From Siphonodentalium dalli (taxonomy: Eukaryota > Mollusca > Scaphopoda > Gadilida > Siphonodentaliidae): DNA of 64,000 nucleotides. Shown in pieces: positions 1 to 10,215 of this stretch. The notes under the pieces are model-generated. The model saw only the letters and a program-made list of their open reading frames with translations, ran no database searches and was not told the DNA's origin. A program made the translations under genes and the position numbers. Location of the stretch: the NCBI GenBank assembly GCA_032622095.1, contig CP136065.1, positions 150,603,577 through 150,667,576 of the forward strand. Reading direction: 5' to 3'. Numbering within the stretch: position 1 is the stretch's first letter; every line of letters begins with the position of its first letter.

Positions 1-958
1 TCAGTGTTGACACTATCTGGTCATACATCATATCAAGTGACTGTTTGCAAGGTTTTACAGTCATGAATGTTTCAAACTCAATACAGTGAGAGTCCAAAAA
101 CGAGGAATATGTGTATTCGTTAATTTTTTTCCAGTTAAAGGAAGGCTTCTTATATCGACGTTGTATAGTGGGTCGTACACATTGAATGTTAAGTGTACAT
201 ATAACTGGTACATGGCATGACGTATTCATATCGTCCTCTTCGAAAATAGAACAAGAAATGGCCATATCGGCTGATGATACAGGAATTATTATATGGTCTA
301 TAACAGTTGGGTTTGCCGACGGTGCAAATGGGATAAACGTAGGTCTATTGCCCGCTATCCTCGACTGAGCACACACAGAGAAGTATTGAAGCTCTTCAAG
401 AAATTTGGTGAATATAGCTGACCGATCAGAATGACTATGTGGACACGTGAATGAAGCCGAATCACTTAAATGTACATTGAGGTCACCCATGGCTATGACG
501 TAACCATATTCTGAGAAACGTGTAATACAATTATCCATATTTATCAAACACTGCTTGTAAAAGTCATCATCGTGGTTGGTGCTTGGCAGATAAGCTTGAA
601 TTATTATCAGGTCCACATCTCCGAATCTGAATTGTACTGCAATAGTTCTACCGTGATCTGTTTCTAGGGTGGTGCATAGGCTAGCCAACTCGCGGCGCAT
701 CAAAATAGCTACTCCGTCCCGAGTGAACGATGTACCCGTGGATGTAGTGATATGTCGCCCGGGTTTCGCGACAGATACATATTGTCCAGATAGTGAATCA
801 AGGAATGTGAGGTTTTGCTCGTCCAACCAATGTTCAGAAATTCCTAAGACATCAAACGTGTTCGAGTTCATTAGTTCAGAGAGGTATATCGATGCCGTCT
901 TGGCTCCGGTGGCGTTCCAAGACAGGAGCTTAAATTTCATATTTGTGTCAGCCATCAT
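1..958 (-). CDS. LINE-A ORF2, endonuclease (EEP) domain, partial
   Basis: A continuous open frame runs from two adjacent ATGs (958 and 955) to the window edge, about 319 codons without a stop. The N-terminus reads MMADTNMKFKLLSWNATGAK, the usual first strand of an endonuclease/exonuclease/phosphatase domain. Family landmarks follow: GISEHWL with the catalytic Glu, a GDLNVH segment with the catalytic Asp and Asn, and a C-terminal VIDHIII then SCHVPV segment matching the D-H and S-D-H motifs in degraded form. The enzyme nicks target DNA to prime reverse transcription. The frame is intact here; whether the RT part is intact cannot be seen. The final 90 codons have no recognised motif and should lead to the RT domain. 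Confidence 0.8.
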   Translation of the reverse strand, partial: MMADTNMKFKLLSWNATGAKTASIYLSELMNSNTFDVLGISEHWLDEQNLTFLDSLSGQYVSVAKPGRHITTSTGTSFTRDGVAILMRRELASLCTTLETDHGRTIAVQFRFGDVDLIIIQAYLPSTNHDDDFYKQCLINMDNCITRFSEYGYVIAMGDLNVHLSDSASFTCPHSHSDRSAIFTKFLEELQYFSVCAQSRIAGNRPTFIPFAPSANPTVIDHIIIPVSSADMAISCSIFEEDDMNTSCHVPVICTLNIQCVRPTIQRRYKKPSFNWKKINEYTYSSFLDSHCIEFETFMTVKPCKQSLDMMYDQIVSTL

Positions 959-1013
959 GGTGATATTGATTAACAGAACAACAGTTAATGTTACAACAGA
1001 AGACTGGGGTGAG

Positions 1014-1754
1014 TCAGTATTCACATTGAGACCGCTGTCTCCCATAACTCACAGGAGGCTTCATAGATTTACGTGGTGGATCAATTTCCCAGCGGCGACA
1101 ATATACACCGCGCGGTAAGAATTGCTCAACTTCCAAGAGGTGAGCTTCCTCCATAGGGAGTGTGAGTTGAGCGGACTGTGTTCCTCGTATTGAGCTAGAC
1201 ATCATCTTGATATAGATTGGATTCAGTCTCCTATATATGAGAAAATCGGCGATTGCATTTGCTGTTGTCGTTGGGCCGATACGTCCGAGAAAAAATTTAC
1301 AAGTCTTTCGTTTCCGACGTTGATTTGGAACACCAACAAAACCTAGCTCATCTTCCGGTTCAGGCAAATCCGAGTGATTGTCATGTTGTGTTGCAGAGGA
1401 AGGCCCCAAAGAGGGTCCGCGACCATCACACGAGATTTTACTGTCCTTTAATTTGATTTCGGGTGACAGAACCACGGACACGCTGTTAATGCTACTTGTC
1501 GAATCTGGCCTCTGTGTCGTGTTTAGTTTGTCACGAGGAGACTCTGAGTCAGCGTCAATTTGAGTCAATTTGTCAAATGAAGCTGTTTTAGTGATGTTTT
1601 TGGCCTGAGATATAGGGAAGACATGTTTAGGTGTCGATGTAAGTGGATTTTGAACATCACTTCCACGTGAAATGTTTGGTGGTGTCGAGTTTGTGATTAT
1701 GTGTTGTGGTCTACTCGCTGACGACACATACGAATGATCACCTGTATCCTGTTA
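1014..1754 (-). CDS. LINE-A ORF1, C-terminal part (RRM-like)
   Basis: This open frame follows a stop and ends 56 bases before the ORF2 ATG. Its first half is Ser/Thr/Pro-rich and looks disordered. The C-terminal 90 residues hold KTCKFFLGRIGPTTTANAIA, then a beta-rich stretch, then FLPRGVYCRRWEID. This resembles the RRM-like fold plus C-terminal domain of LINE ORF1 proteins, which bind the element's RNA. It has no convincing ATG near its start. It lies in exactly the same frame as the upstream 1767-2873 ORF, from which it is separated by two TAA codons four sense codons apart. It is therefore probably the C-terminal half of one ORF1 broken by stops, or reached by stop readthrough. Confidence 0.65.
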
Positions 1755-1766
1755 AAATTGTATGCT

Positions 1767-2873
1767 TTAAACAAAAGAGGTAAATCCATCGACTTTCCCC
1801 ATCACATTCGCTGCGAAAAGTTCAAAGACTGTGCTCATGCGCTTCTCGACATTAGCAAGCTGTGTGTTTGTTGATTTGTTCAGATCTATACATTTATTGT
1901 TCAGCGAGTTCAATCTCAGTTTGAATGCGTCGGATTTCACAAAGGACTTCGATAGCGATTTGATCTTTTTACAGTTCGCCGTCATATACGATTGGTGAGT
2001 TTCTGCATTATTGGAAACATCCGATTTTAAGAGTTTCAATTGAGACTTGATATTGTCTATTCCAAGACATTTGTCATCCTGAATCCTATCGAACGCGAGG
2101 CTCAGTTCGGAATGTTTCTCTTGGATGGCGCTGATTGATGCAGAGTTAGTTGTGGTTGCTGATGATGTCTTCACCAGTGACTGACTCAGACCTGAGGTGT
2201 TCTTTATTATCTCCTCTTGTCCGTTGTTCGTGGTCTTTACGTCAGACTCCAACGACGATAACCGTTTTTTAAAGTCGTTCCTATCTGACAGCAGGTTCGA
2301 TTTCATTAATGTGAGTTCAGTAAGGACGCTCGGAAGCTGATCCTGAATACATGCAATGTTGCACGGACATGACTGACCGTCTGCAGATAAGGTGGCAGCC
2401 ACAGTGGAGTCTGTGCGTTGACTCTGTTTAGCTATAGAGTCACGAACATCATCGAATGGACCTCCACATAGAAACTGAACGAAGTGGTATATGTCTTTTG
2501 CCAGTTTAGTCTCTACCGGGACACCGGAACCACGTTTGCGTTGCTTCAGTCTATAGCCTTCGAGTTCAGCAATTTGATGAGAAGCTTGGTTGAAAACGTC
2601 ATCCCTTAAGGATATAAGCTTTGTTGACTCAGGAACTTTCAGCAATAAAGAAGACATGAAACTTCCTTTTGGAAATATTGAAGTTTGGTTCCAGTTATAT
2701 GGGGCATCTCCTGAGAACTGTTCGAACGGGTCGTTAGAAGGGTCCACATCTGGTGTACCGTGAGTAGTTACTTGATTGCTTTGAACATGATTATTAACGA
2801 CATTAGATTGAAACGATTGGCGATCTTGGCTGTAATTAAGTGTACAGTCATCGACAGAGTCATGAAGAATCAT
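1767..2873 (-). CDS. LINE-A ORF1, N-terminal part (coiled coil)
   Basis: The frame begins at the first ATG, at 2873; the open frame extends upstream to 2921 without an ATG. The product is about 368 residues. Its latter two thirds (roughly residues 170-360) carry heptad-like spacing of Leu, Ile and Val with many charged and Ser/Asn residues, for example in the LTELTLMKSNLLSDRNDFKK segment, as expected of the trimerising coiled coil of LINE ORF1 proteins. No zinc finger was seen. It ends at TAA 1769-1767, then four sense codons, another TAA and the C-terminal part in the same frame. Function is inferred from position and composition; no catalytic role is expected. Confidence 0.65.
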   Translation of the reverse strand: MILHDSVDDCTLNYSQDRQSFQSNVVNNHVQSNQVTTHGTPDVDPSNDPFEQFSGDAPYNWNQTSIFPKGSFMSSLLLKVPESTKLISLRDDVFNQASHQIAELEGYRLKQRKRGSGVPVETKLAKDIYHFVQFLCGGPFDDVRDSIAKQSQRTDSTVAATLSADGQSCPCNIACIQDQLPSVLTELTLMKSNLLSDRNDFKKRLSSLESDVKTTNNGQEEIIKNTSGLSQSLVKTSSATTTNSASISAIQEKHSELSLAFDRIQDDKCLGIDNIKSQLKLLKSDVSNNAETHQSYMTANCKKIKSLSKSFVKSDAFKLRLNSLNNKCIDLNKSTNTQLANVEKRMSTVFELFAANVMGKVDGFTSFV

Positions 2874-2999
2874 GTAGGAATCCCCTACGGTACTTGATAT
2901 GCACGTAGCTACACTTTCCACAACTCTCTATTGGCAATTACACTGTCCAATAACGGGTGTGTCTATAAGCGACCAGGATTAATATGGGGGAACTGTTTT

Positions 3000-4005
3000 G
3001 AGCGACCAGGTAACAATCGTTGTGATCCAATTAACCTGGTTTCCACGGTGGCGTTCAGCAACGTCTATTCTGTGTCAATAAACCCGCTTCACACTCAGTT
3101 ATGATGTTAAGCTTGTCAGAGGTTCTCTTTCCCGAGACCAGAATATTTGACACTCCAGTTGGTTATTGAAGATCCCTGCAGAATGTTTCACACCTTCTGT
3201 GTGGTCCGCTGAAGTTTTGTTCACAATTATCTCTGCTTTTACGTACTAATTAGTTCAGCTTGGAGGTGGTTGATCACACCTCTGCGGTCTTTGATTGGCG
3301 AGACGTCTTTGGTCTATTCGTGTCGACAAGAATATCGATAACATGGCGACGTAAACAAACATTTAGAGCGTCTCTGGATACGAGGGGCGAGTCAAAGTCT
3401 GTCTTAAAAACTCACACTTTACAAAGAGAATAATCATCTAGTCCATGTATTCCATTGCGAAACGAATATGCCATCACATCGTAGAATAATTATAGGTGTC
3501 ACTGTCACAATTCGAAGGTATTTGGTAGTAATATGGAGAGCAAAAATTATCGTGACCGTCTATCAGGAACGGTAACTCTCTGTCAAATAAAATAAAATAG
3601 TAAGTATAACAATTGAAATTTAATAAAGTCATTGTAAACATTTGCCGCCGTCGCATGTATATATATGGCTATAGAGATGGTAAGGTAGGGTGGTGCTGCG
3701 GTGATCCGAATAATATATAGTATACCAATGGTTGCAAAGTCCATTCCTGTGCATGGGGTATACCCTCGACAAGGAGTGAACTATGCAACATGTTGGGCGT
3801 ATCTTAAAAACCTACACAACTTGTTCATGTGCACAGTATCGGTTGTGTTTGAGCAGAAGTTATAAACGTTTATTTGCTCAGTAAGGTGGCGGGGTAGAAA
3901 TCTATTTCTATTGGGACGAAGATGGGGTGGAGCTGTGGCTGTTAACCATTCATCGTTTGGTTTCCTGTACGTTTCGTTGAAGAACAACAACATTGAGAGG
4001 AAAAC
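3000..4005. other. No gene recognised
   Basis: This interval has short chance frames only. The first 400 bases may include 5' UTR of LINE-A. Nothing else is supported. Confidence 0.5.
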
Positions 4006-4009
4006 ATAC

Positions 4010-4430
4010 TGATTCTGAATTGGTTCTGGGATTTGGTTCCAAATGAAAAGTCATTTGATATATCTTTGTTCTCCGCCAATAACCACATTTAGTGTCAAGA
4101 ACCATTGGTTCTGAGATTTGGTTCCGAATGAAGAATCATTTGATATATCTTGGTTCTCCGACAATAACCACATTTTGTGTCAAGAACCATTGGTTCTGAT
4201 ATTTGGTTCTGAATGAAGAATCATTTGATTCTCTGTTTGGTTCTTCATCTAGAACCAAAATGTTGTGTCCATGCAGAACCTATTCGCTCTAAGAGAAAAG
4301 GTCAATGGAGAACCAAATACCAACATAGAACCAAACACGTTGGTTCCACTCTTCTTTAATTCCATCTGAAACCAAATCAAAGTTTGGTTATTCATAGAAC
4401 CAAACTGAATCCAAGGTGTGCGTGGGAACA
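4010..4430. repeat. GAACCA/TGGTTC-rich degenerate tandem array
   Basis: A unit of about 85 bases is repeated (AAGAACCATTGGTTCTG at about 4096 and again at 4181, with a degraded copy before it). Each unit contains the palindrome AGAACCATTGGTTCT and further TGGTTCT or AGAACCA boxes. From about 4245 the boxes flip to mainly AGAACCAAA orientation, so the whole block is a loose inverted repeat with about 15 boxes. It carries no protein signal. Confidence 0.7.
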
Positions 4431-4616
4431 CGACCTAGCTTAAAGACACGGATGGCTTTCGTTAAACTACTTTAGAAATAACAGTTACCAAATTATGAAA
4501 ATTTCATGAAGAATATACTAATAGTATAGTATAATGATAGTATGGATGCGATGTTATCCACAAAACACACTTTGTGTGAGCCGAGCGATTGTTTATATAC
4601 TACACGTAAATAGTGA

Positions 4617-4748
4617 GCGATAAGCAAAACACTCAAACCGCGGTGATTTATTTTCAGGAGAGTGATTCACGGTGACCCATTCAACAGCGACATTCTAACC
4701 AAAGTTCATTGAGTGGGTCATCCAGGTGTTGAGTGTTTTGCTTATCGC
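4617..4748. repeat. Foldback element, 20-bp perfect arms
   Basis: GCGATAAGCAAAACACTCAA (4617-4636) recurs as its exact reverse complement at 4729-4748. Inner parts also pair imperfectly (GGTGACCCATTCAA near 4670 against the complement of TTGAGTGGGTCATC near 4710). It looks like a small non-autonomous foldback or MITE; no target duplication was identified. Confidence 0.65.
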
Positions 4749-5920
4749 ATAAAGCACCGTGGGCATTAGGAGCCAGAAATTATCATGATCACCTTTATTA
4801 CAACCCGGTCTGGTGGGGATCAAAATAGATACATATTTACGATAAAATAAATACAATATATATATACTCTTCTACGGACTTTATATGCCTCATAAATACA
4901 TATTTAATCGCATGCATGGGATTTAGAAAACAAAGTGCGCTTATCTCATCAAGGCTCGTTTACATGGAGACAAAATATACCAGGTATAATTTTGTTCGGG
5001 TTATATATTTTTGTGCCAGGTACAAATTGAAAATGACCCGCGTTCACGTGTATTTTAGAAACGGCATGGTGTTATTTACCATTTCGCATAGAATTATTTT
5101 CATAAAAGATTAATCGAGTTAGTCAATTTTAACAGCGTCCATTGCCGTATGTCTTATATGTATACTTAATAATGGTACAATCACTGAATCAGGTTCAAAA
5201 CATGCTGCTGGAACCGGTATCAGGGGACTGGTATGAATATTCATCAAATTGGTCACACAATCGAGTTATACATTTTTACGGTGAGATAGCGTTTTATCTG
5301 AGAGAAAAACTTGGCTAAATATATTTCAAAAACCTTTTTCTGCTTGGATTTTACAACTCATCTCCTACTACCTATAGTATTACTAATATGTCTCTAGTTC
5401 GACAATGGTATATTTTGAGCAACGAACATTCAGTACAAACCTTAAAGTGATGTGAAACACTCCGGTAGGGTGATCACATAGAAGTTGAGAATAATATTTC
5501 TCAAAGTAGTTATTTGTTTCGAATATTAATCCAAATTGACGATATCCATCGTCATTCTTGTATATTAATTAAATGCAATGACACTCGATGGCGAAATCAG
5601 TTGTGTTAAATTGTCGCCGATAGTTGCGTCCCGAATCGAGACGTAAATATTTACAATTGGGCATAGTTGAGACGATGTTTTCTATGGAGTGGTACGGTCA
5701 ATTTCTTTGAAATTGTCGGCGATGTTAAAAGAATGCTACATTCTCAAAGTTGGCATAGCGCCTGAGTTCTAACTTATTAATTTCACCCACCCAAACAAGT
5801 CCATAATATATCTTTAAAGGTACGGTTGGCCTTGGCGGTGGGTATCCTGTCAAAATATTTCCACCCGTCAAAAACCGCCACAAACAGAAAGAACATCAAA
5901 ATGTAGACGGACTTTGTCCG

Positions 5921-5930
5921 TATATAAATA
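5921..5930 (+). promoter_or_regulatory. TATA-like box upstream of vWA exon 1
   Basis: TATATAAATA lies 143 bases upstream of the first ATG of exon 1. It is preserved in the inverted duplicate (56325-56334). It predicts transcription start near 5955 and a 5' UTR of about 120 bases. The leader contains a few upstream ATGs, so the assignment is moderate. Confidence 0.45.
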
Positions 5931-6072
5931 AGAAATATCGCATAAACAGTATGTTATTCTCATATGTTTAACCATTGTTATGTAAACAAAAGCATAAAAA
6001 GTTACCTTTCTGGTGTTTGTTTATATTATGATGGTAAACATAAAGAGCGTTCTTTGTTGGTGAATTCCTGAT

Positions 6073-6163
6073 ATGGAACTAATGAAGAGCGTCTATGCCA
6101 TGTGTGTGTTATTAGCCAGTAGCATTGTGCTGTCCTCTGTAACCCAATCAGGCTCTTGCTTAG
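6073..6163 (+). CDS. vWA gene exon 1: signal peptide
   Basis: The exon encodes MELMKSVYAMCVLLASSI followed by VLSSVTQSGSCL, a classical secretory signal: short n-region, hydrophobic core, and small residues before a likely cleavage near Ser-Gly-Ser. An in-frame stop lies at 6061. The first ATG (6073) has G at -3 and G at +4; an in-frame ATG at 6082 has a weaker context and is the alternative start. The exon ends at TTAG|GTAAAA, leaving one base of a split codon (phase 1). The next candidate exon, 28181, also needs phase 1, giving Gly-Cys-Tyr at the junction. The link spans a 22-kb intron and needs transcript support. The exon and its promoter are duplicated, with a stop codon, at 55.6 kb. Confidence 0.6.
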
Positions 6164-6319
6164 GTAAAATATAGTAGGTATTTATGATAACATGCTGTTT
6201 ACTCGATGGTCATGGTATATATGAACGAAACTGCGTTTTAATGTTTTTCTGTTAAGGTGTTTGGAACAAATATGAATACTTTCGACAATTAAGGCATCAC
6301 GTGCCTTTAAGTAACGACG

Positions 6320-6620
6320 TATATATATAAAACAAAAATTGTCTGTCTGTTTGTGACCCTGGTGCGATTATTGTGCGTTTTTAACATTACACCTACACGT
6401 CCGAATTTGCCAAAATTTGGATCAAGTACGTTTTGTGATGTATCTGAGAATATGACTCACCAAATGACACACCGATTGGTCAAAGAAAACGAACATGTGT
6501 CCCAAATATCGTCAAGTGTCATCCCTTAAATTAATGCATCGCAATTAAATTTTGCAACCGGACGAGAGAGAATGTATTCAATGTTCCCGGTGCACATGAG
6601 TCAAGTTTTGTTGAGATTTT
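6320..6620 (+). repeat. Dispersed repeat with TCTGTCTGTTTG start
   Basis: After a short TA run the sequence AATTGTCTGTCTGTTTGTG leads into text about an unpaired 'GCCAAAATTTGG' box. The same kind of leader (TCTGTNTGTTTG, then a CGACC/GAAANTTGG box) occurs at 26.03 kb, 59.9 kb and reversed at 13.98 kb. Such leaders are common in non-autonomous mobile repeats of invertebrates; I cannot define this copy's ends. Confidence 0.35.
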
Positions 6621-7392
6621 GTGATGGAATAAACACATAAATTAATCTTCAAATACTTTAAACCAGCATAAAACGATATTTTAACAATCACACTTTATGA
6701 TAAATCCTCTAGTCTATTAGAAGAGGCAATCATATATCGTTTGTTTGCGTTGTCGTGCTTACGTCACAGACAAAGACATCCGAACAGAATCAAGAAGTAT
6801 AGATATACCATTAGATACCATAGTATAGATACCATTTCCCAAATTTGACGAGAATCGGATTACGTTTGCTGAATTTATTGCGCATGGAACTGCCTAACAT
6901 AACTTATCTGAACAATGTCTGTTCTGTTTAAATTCACATGAAATCGGTAATTGTACTTGGTATAAACGAATTTGCGCCACCTCTTTAGGTGGAGTAAATC
7001 TTTGAGAAATATACCATGCATGGGACGCTGGAAATATACCCCCAACAAATCTGTTCACATGGCAAAAATATGTTCCGGGTACAAAACAATTTACCTAAAA
7101 ATGGTATTTCCTGGAACATATGGCCTCATACATGGGAAAAATTTAACTTTGGCAAGTTTGTTTTCAGAGTACAAAACCCTGTAGATCACTCTTTCACGAG
7201 AACACGGGCACCGTTGATGTTCGGTCTGACTCACCGTTAAATTTACTCAAAACTGGCGCTGGTCAAATAAATCAGGTTTTTATCGACACAACATTTGTGA
7301 AATATACCAGATAATAAACGCGAGATGAATGTCAAAGCAATCACTACTATCGCATAGCCCAATCGGGTGACCTCTAATTACCCCATGTCATT

Positions 7393-7400
7393 TATAAATA
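7393..7400 (+). promoter_or_regulatory. TATA box of a second start exon
   Basis: TATAAATA is a canonical TATA box, 50 bases before the ATG at 7450. It predicts transcription start near 7424 and a short leader without upstream ATGs. The spacing is what a compact eukaryotic core promoter shows. Confidence 0.55.
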
Positions 7401-7449
7401 GGGATATTCGAGCAGCAGATTTTAGAAGATCGACGACGTCAGAGCAAGC

Positions 7450-7476
7450 ATGAAGTTCCTCGGATTGTCCATTCTG
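7450..7476 (+). CDS. Candidate first coding exon (signal-peptide start)
   Basis: ATG at 7450 in context AGCAAGCATGA starts MKFLGLSIL and is followed immediately by the donor GTATGT (7477). The nine residues are the typical beginning of a secretory signal (Lys, then a hydrophobic run). Splitting the signal peptide after about ten codons in phase 0 is common in secreted-protein genes. With the TATA box at 7393 this is a credible promoter plus exon. No downstream phase-0 partner exon was found. It could belong to a different secreted gene nested in intron 1, or be an alternative first exon of the vWA gene needing an extra phase 0-to-1 exon. Confidence 0.5.
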
Positions 7477-8443
7477 GTATGTCTATACTTTGTCTAAACA
7501 CTGCACTTCCTATCATCAAACCACTATTCTGATAGAAATTTAATTTTAATGTTATATTTTGTTCTTTTTCAACTATACTTCAAACTTGTATTTTATTGTC
7601 ACATGCTTAAAAAAATGTCAGATCTCACTATTATTGTCGAATATTGTAACATTATCGGCGGTATACCCTCCCTGGAAACATGTGAATCATGCAGGCCAGA
7701 TGTAAATTGGGCACCTTTCGATTCGAATAATGAAATGTATACTACTGATAAGAATTACGAATAACTAATATTCAAGTTGTAATACGAACCTGCCTAAAGA
7801 TGCTTTAAAAACTTGTCCTGATTGGTCAGTACCTCGAGTTACCGCATGCATATCTCGATCCAGTCTTGTGGTGTAGTTCTACTTTTTCAGATTGTACCAT
7901 AAAAAATGGTTGATTCAGATCGCCGCATGGGACTTTTCCCGTTTTTTTCTAACTCCGCGCACACTATAGGCACCATTGGAGTACTAAGTAACCCTTTTCT
8001 AGAAATTTGTTCGAACGAAGTATGAATGCAAATGGATACGGTCCAGATGATGTTATTGTATATGTTGATATATGTTACGACAAAAGGAAGTTACATAATA
8101 AGTGTATTCAACAATAAAATAAATGTAATTTTCCACCCTCCGTATTCGTCTCCAGTATTTCGGTATCAATTAACCTATCAAGTTAAAAAAAAAACTGTGC
8201 GTTTATTCTGCTCCCAAGATGAATTTACAATAAACTCTATCATTTAAATCAAATTTATAACGTAAATGGACTATAATCGCTGATCATATTCTTGTTGTGC
8301 CAAAACGTTCAACACAGAAATGATTGCAAGACAGGGCGCTTCTGAAAACACATCGATTTGACCAATCACAATAGTTTATTTACGTTCTCCGTGGAGATAA
8401 ATCGAGTACGCCTAATAATAATTACGCCACAAAATGTTTTTTC
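7477..8443. other. No further exon recognised
   Basis: There are only short open frames. A frame at 7549-7764 contains a CESC motif, but there are no convincing splice sites or family similarity. Confidence 0.4.
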
Positions 8444-9183
8444 TCAACTGAGACCGTATCTCGGACATTCCCCGCAGTGTTTTTCGAATTTTCGCCCCAA
8501 ACTTTCAGTCGTATTACAAAATAAATAATATACGGTGTTATCATATTGGTCAAAGTTGGTATCCACAGATGGATATGAACTCGCAAAAAACATACACCTT
8601 ATTTTGAGACTTATGTTCGACAACAAACCAAGCCAGTCGGCTGAATTCAAATGGTTGAATCTTGTGAAGGAATCTCTGCGCGAAGTAGGACTAACATCTA
8701 AATGGGAAACCCAATCCTCTCTTACGAAATCTGAAATCCGAAATTGTAAATCAAACGTGATCGAACAGCACTGGACAAAAATATTCAGTGATATTAAAAA
8801 CTCAGATTCATCCAGAGCCATTATGTACAGTAATATAAAATCTCATTCTGGTATATGCCGATATTTGTTATATCTCCCTAAACACCTGACAGCATCCTTA
8901 GTGAAAATCAGAACATCAAACCATAGATTACCAATCGAAAAAGCGCGATGGCATAAAACAGAGTAAGATGTGCGATACATGTAAATCTGACACAATCGGA
9001 GACGAGTATCATTTTGTACTCGTCTGTGACAAATTTAAATCCCTACGTGAGCGCTATATCCCAAAATATTACTGGGAAAATCATTCGCGCGAAAAGTTTC
9101 ATGGGCTCTTGTCAATAGAAAATATCTCTCGCTTGAAACAACTCTCTATTTTTCTAAAAATTGCCTTTAGAGAAGTCTCTTAA
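8444..9183 (+). pseudogene. LINE ORF2 C-terminal fragment (after RT)
   Basis: Reading from LRPYLGHSPQCFSNFRPKLS through an in-frame TAA near 8523, then VLSYWSKLVSTDGYELAKNI, the frame gives the helical region that follows the RT domain in many LINE proteins. Near 8965 the frame shifts, and the next segment starts at MCDTCKSDTIGDEYHFVLVC. This C-x2-C...H-x4-C pattern is the zinc-binding motif at the extreme C-terminus of many CR1/Jockey-group ORF2 proteins. The stop is at 9181-9183. No RT domain precedes it, so this is a 5'-truncated dead copy, as target-primed reverse transcription often leaves. The same motif occurs in LINE-C and in the 53.4-kb fragment. Confidence 0.75.
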
Positions 9184-9191
9184 TTGCAATT

Positions 9192-9262
9192 AATGGACCT
9201 ATCCGTAGGTATACCGCCCCAATTTCAATGGACCTATCCGTATGTACGCCCCAATTTCAATT
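9192..9262. repeat. Two-copy direct repeat at LINE fragment 3' end
   Basis: AATGGACCTATCCGTA begins two units of about 35 bases that end in CGCCCCAATTTCAAT. Short tandem copies at a LINE 3' end are characteristic of some non-LTR clades, so this may mark the end of the 8.4-9.2 kb fragment. Confidence 0.6.
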
Positions 9263-10109
9263 ATAGCCAATGAGCCGATAGCTTAAACCCGGAAGCGACA
9301 GCATGTGCCTGTCTAGTGATGTGAATCGCACCACAAGCGGTTCCCTAACTATACCGTTGTAAGCCATAGGGAATTTACGAACACGAGAGCAAAATAAGTG
9401 TTAAAAAGCTAAAATGTCGTTGAAATGTACATGGGGAACATGTACGGTTGACGAACGATATTTATACATGTTTTAGTTCGGGTTCCTAAATAAAAAAGTA
9501 ACTAAGACATCTGTTTACGCTGGATTAAACAATGCCAACGACCACACTCGGATCCTAGTGTTATTTAAATTTCAATATTTATATATAACAGATTTCAAAC
9601 TAAAACGCGGAAATAGTAGTCCCGATCGATGATGCGTTATGAATAGTAATTGTGCCGCGAGTATGTGTTTTGTGAAGTGTTTTTCGTTATAAATGTATAC
9701 ATTTGTTGCTGTTATAACACCGTGGTAATATTGAGTTCAAATCTCTGATATTCACACTTACCTGTAGGATCTCATGCGAACGTTTTACTGAACCATTTGA
9801 GAATCTAAAACTTCCTCCATATTAATGCGACAATGTACGTATAAATGAGAATCAACACTGATGTTTTCCAAGAGAATTACACGAAATTTCACACATTGCA
9901 CGTGCTTCGCGGTGTATACACGCGACCTTCACCGAACAAGTTCACTTTGTGCTATTGTTGCCTCATGGCAACATGTAACTGACTCCATAATAGTCGGCGT
10001 TTTCTTTAATGTACTTTAGTGTCGGCAAAATAGGATAACTATTATGGTAAACTGATATCGTTATATTTATTTCATTAATTTGTTTCTTCGCAATAAAAGC
10101 ATTCATTCA
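9263..10109. other. No feature recognised
   Basis: AT-rich sequence without open frames of note, splice-site pairs or clear repeats. Confidence 0.5.
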
Positions 10110-10215
10110 GAGGTATATACGGTCAAGTTTTACCACAAAGAAACTGATTGTAGAAATCCGCTTCGCGTCGTCCTACAATCAGTTTTTGTGGTAAAACTTG
10201 ACCATACACACCTCT
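10110..10215. repeat. Palindrome with CCGCTTCGCG in the loop
   Basis: Arms of about 44 bases, 10110-10153 (starting AGAGGTATATACGGTCAAG) and 10172-10215, pair almost completely around a loop containing ATCCGCTTCGCG. It is a likely foldback MITE. The loop sequence is shared with the unrelated-arm palindrome at 20186-20345. Confidence 0.8.

Larger units (their letters stand above)
1..3000 (-). mobile_element. LINE-A: non-LTR retrotransposon, 5' half, truncated by window edge
   Basis: Three consecutive open frames on the minus strand have the order typical of non-LTR retrotransposons: a coiled-coil-rich ORF1, an RRM-like ORF1 C-terminus, and an AP-type endonuclease at the start of ORF2. The reverse transcriptase would lie beyond base 1. 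The 5' end is not sharply defined; coding signal begins near 2870 and the upstream 100 bases or so are probably 5' UTR. CR1/Jockey-group ORFs have this layout, but I cannot assign a clade from sequence alone. Confidence 0.8.
5909..6247 (+). repeat. 5' end of vWA gene, duplicated in inverted copy near 55.5-56.35 kb
   Basis: This segment from GACTTTGTCCG, about ten bases before the TATA-like box, through exon 1 and about 80 bases of intron 1, reappears on the opposite strand at 55495-56347. The second copy is interrupted by an insertion. Homology ends sharply on both sides, so this is a segmental duplication or retained gene fragment and not conservation of a few motifs. Confidence 0.8.

Noticed and set aside
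669-1118. A 149-codon plus-strand frame
   Set aside because: It lies opposite the LINE-A endonuclease and ORF1 frames, which carry recognisable motifs.
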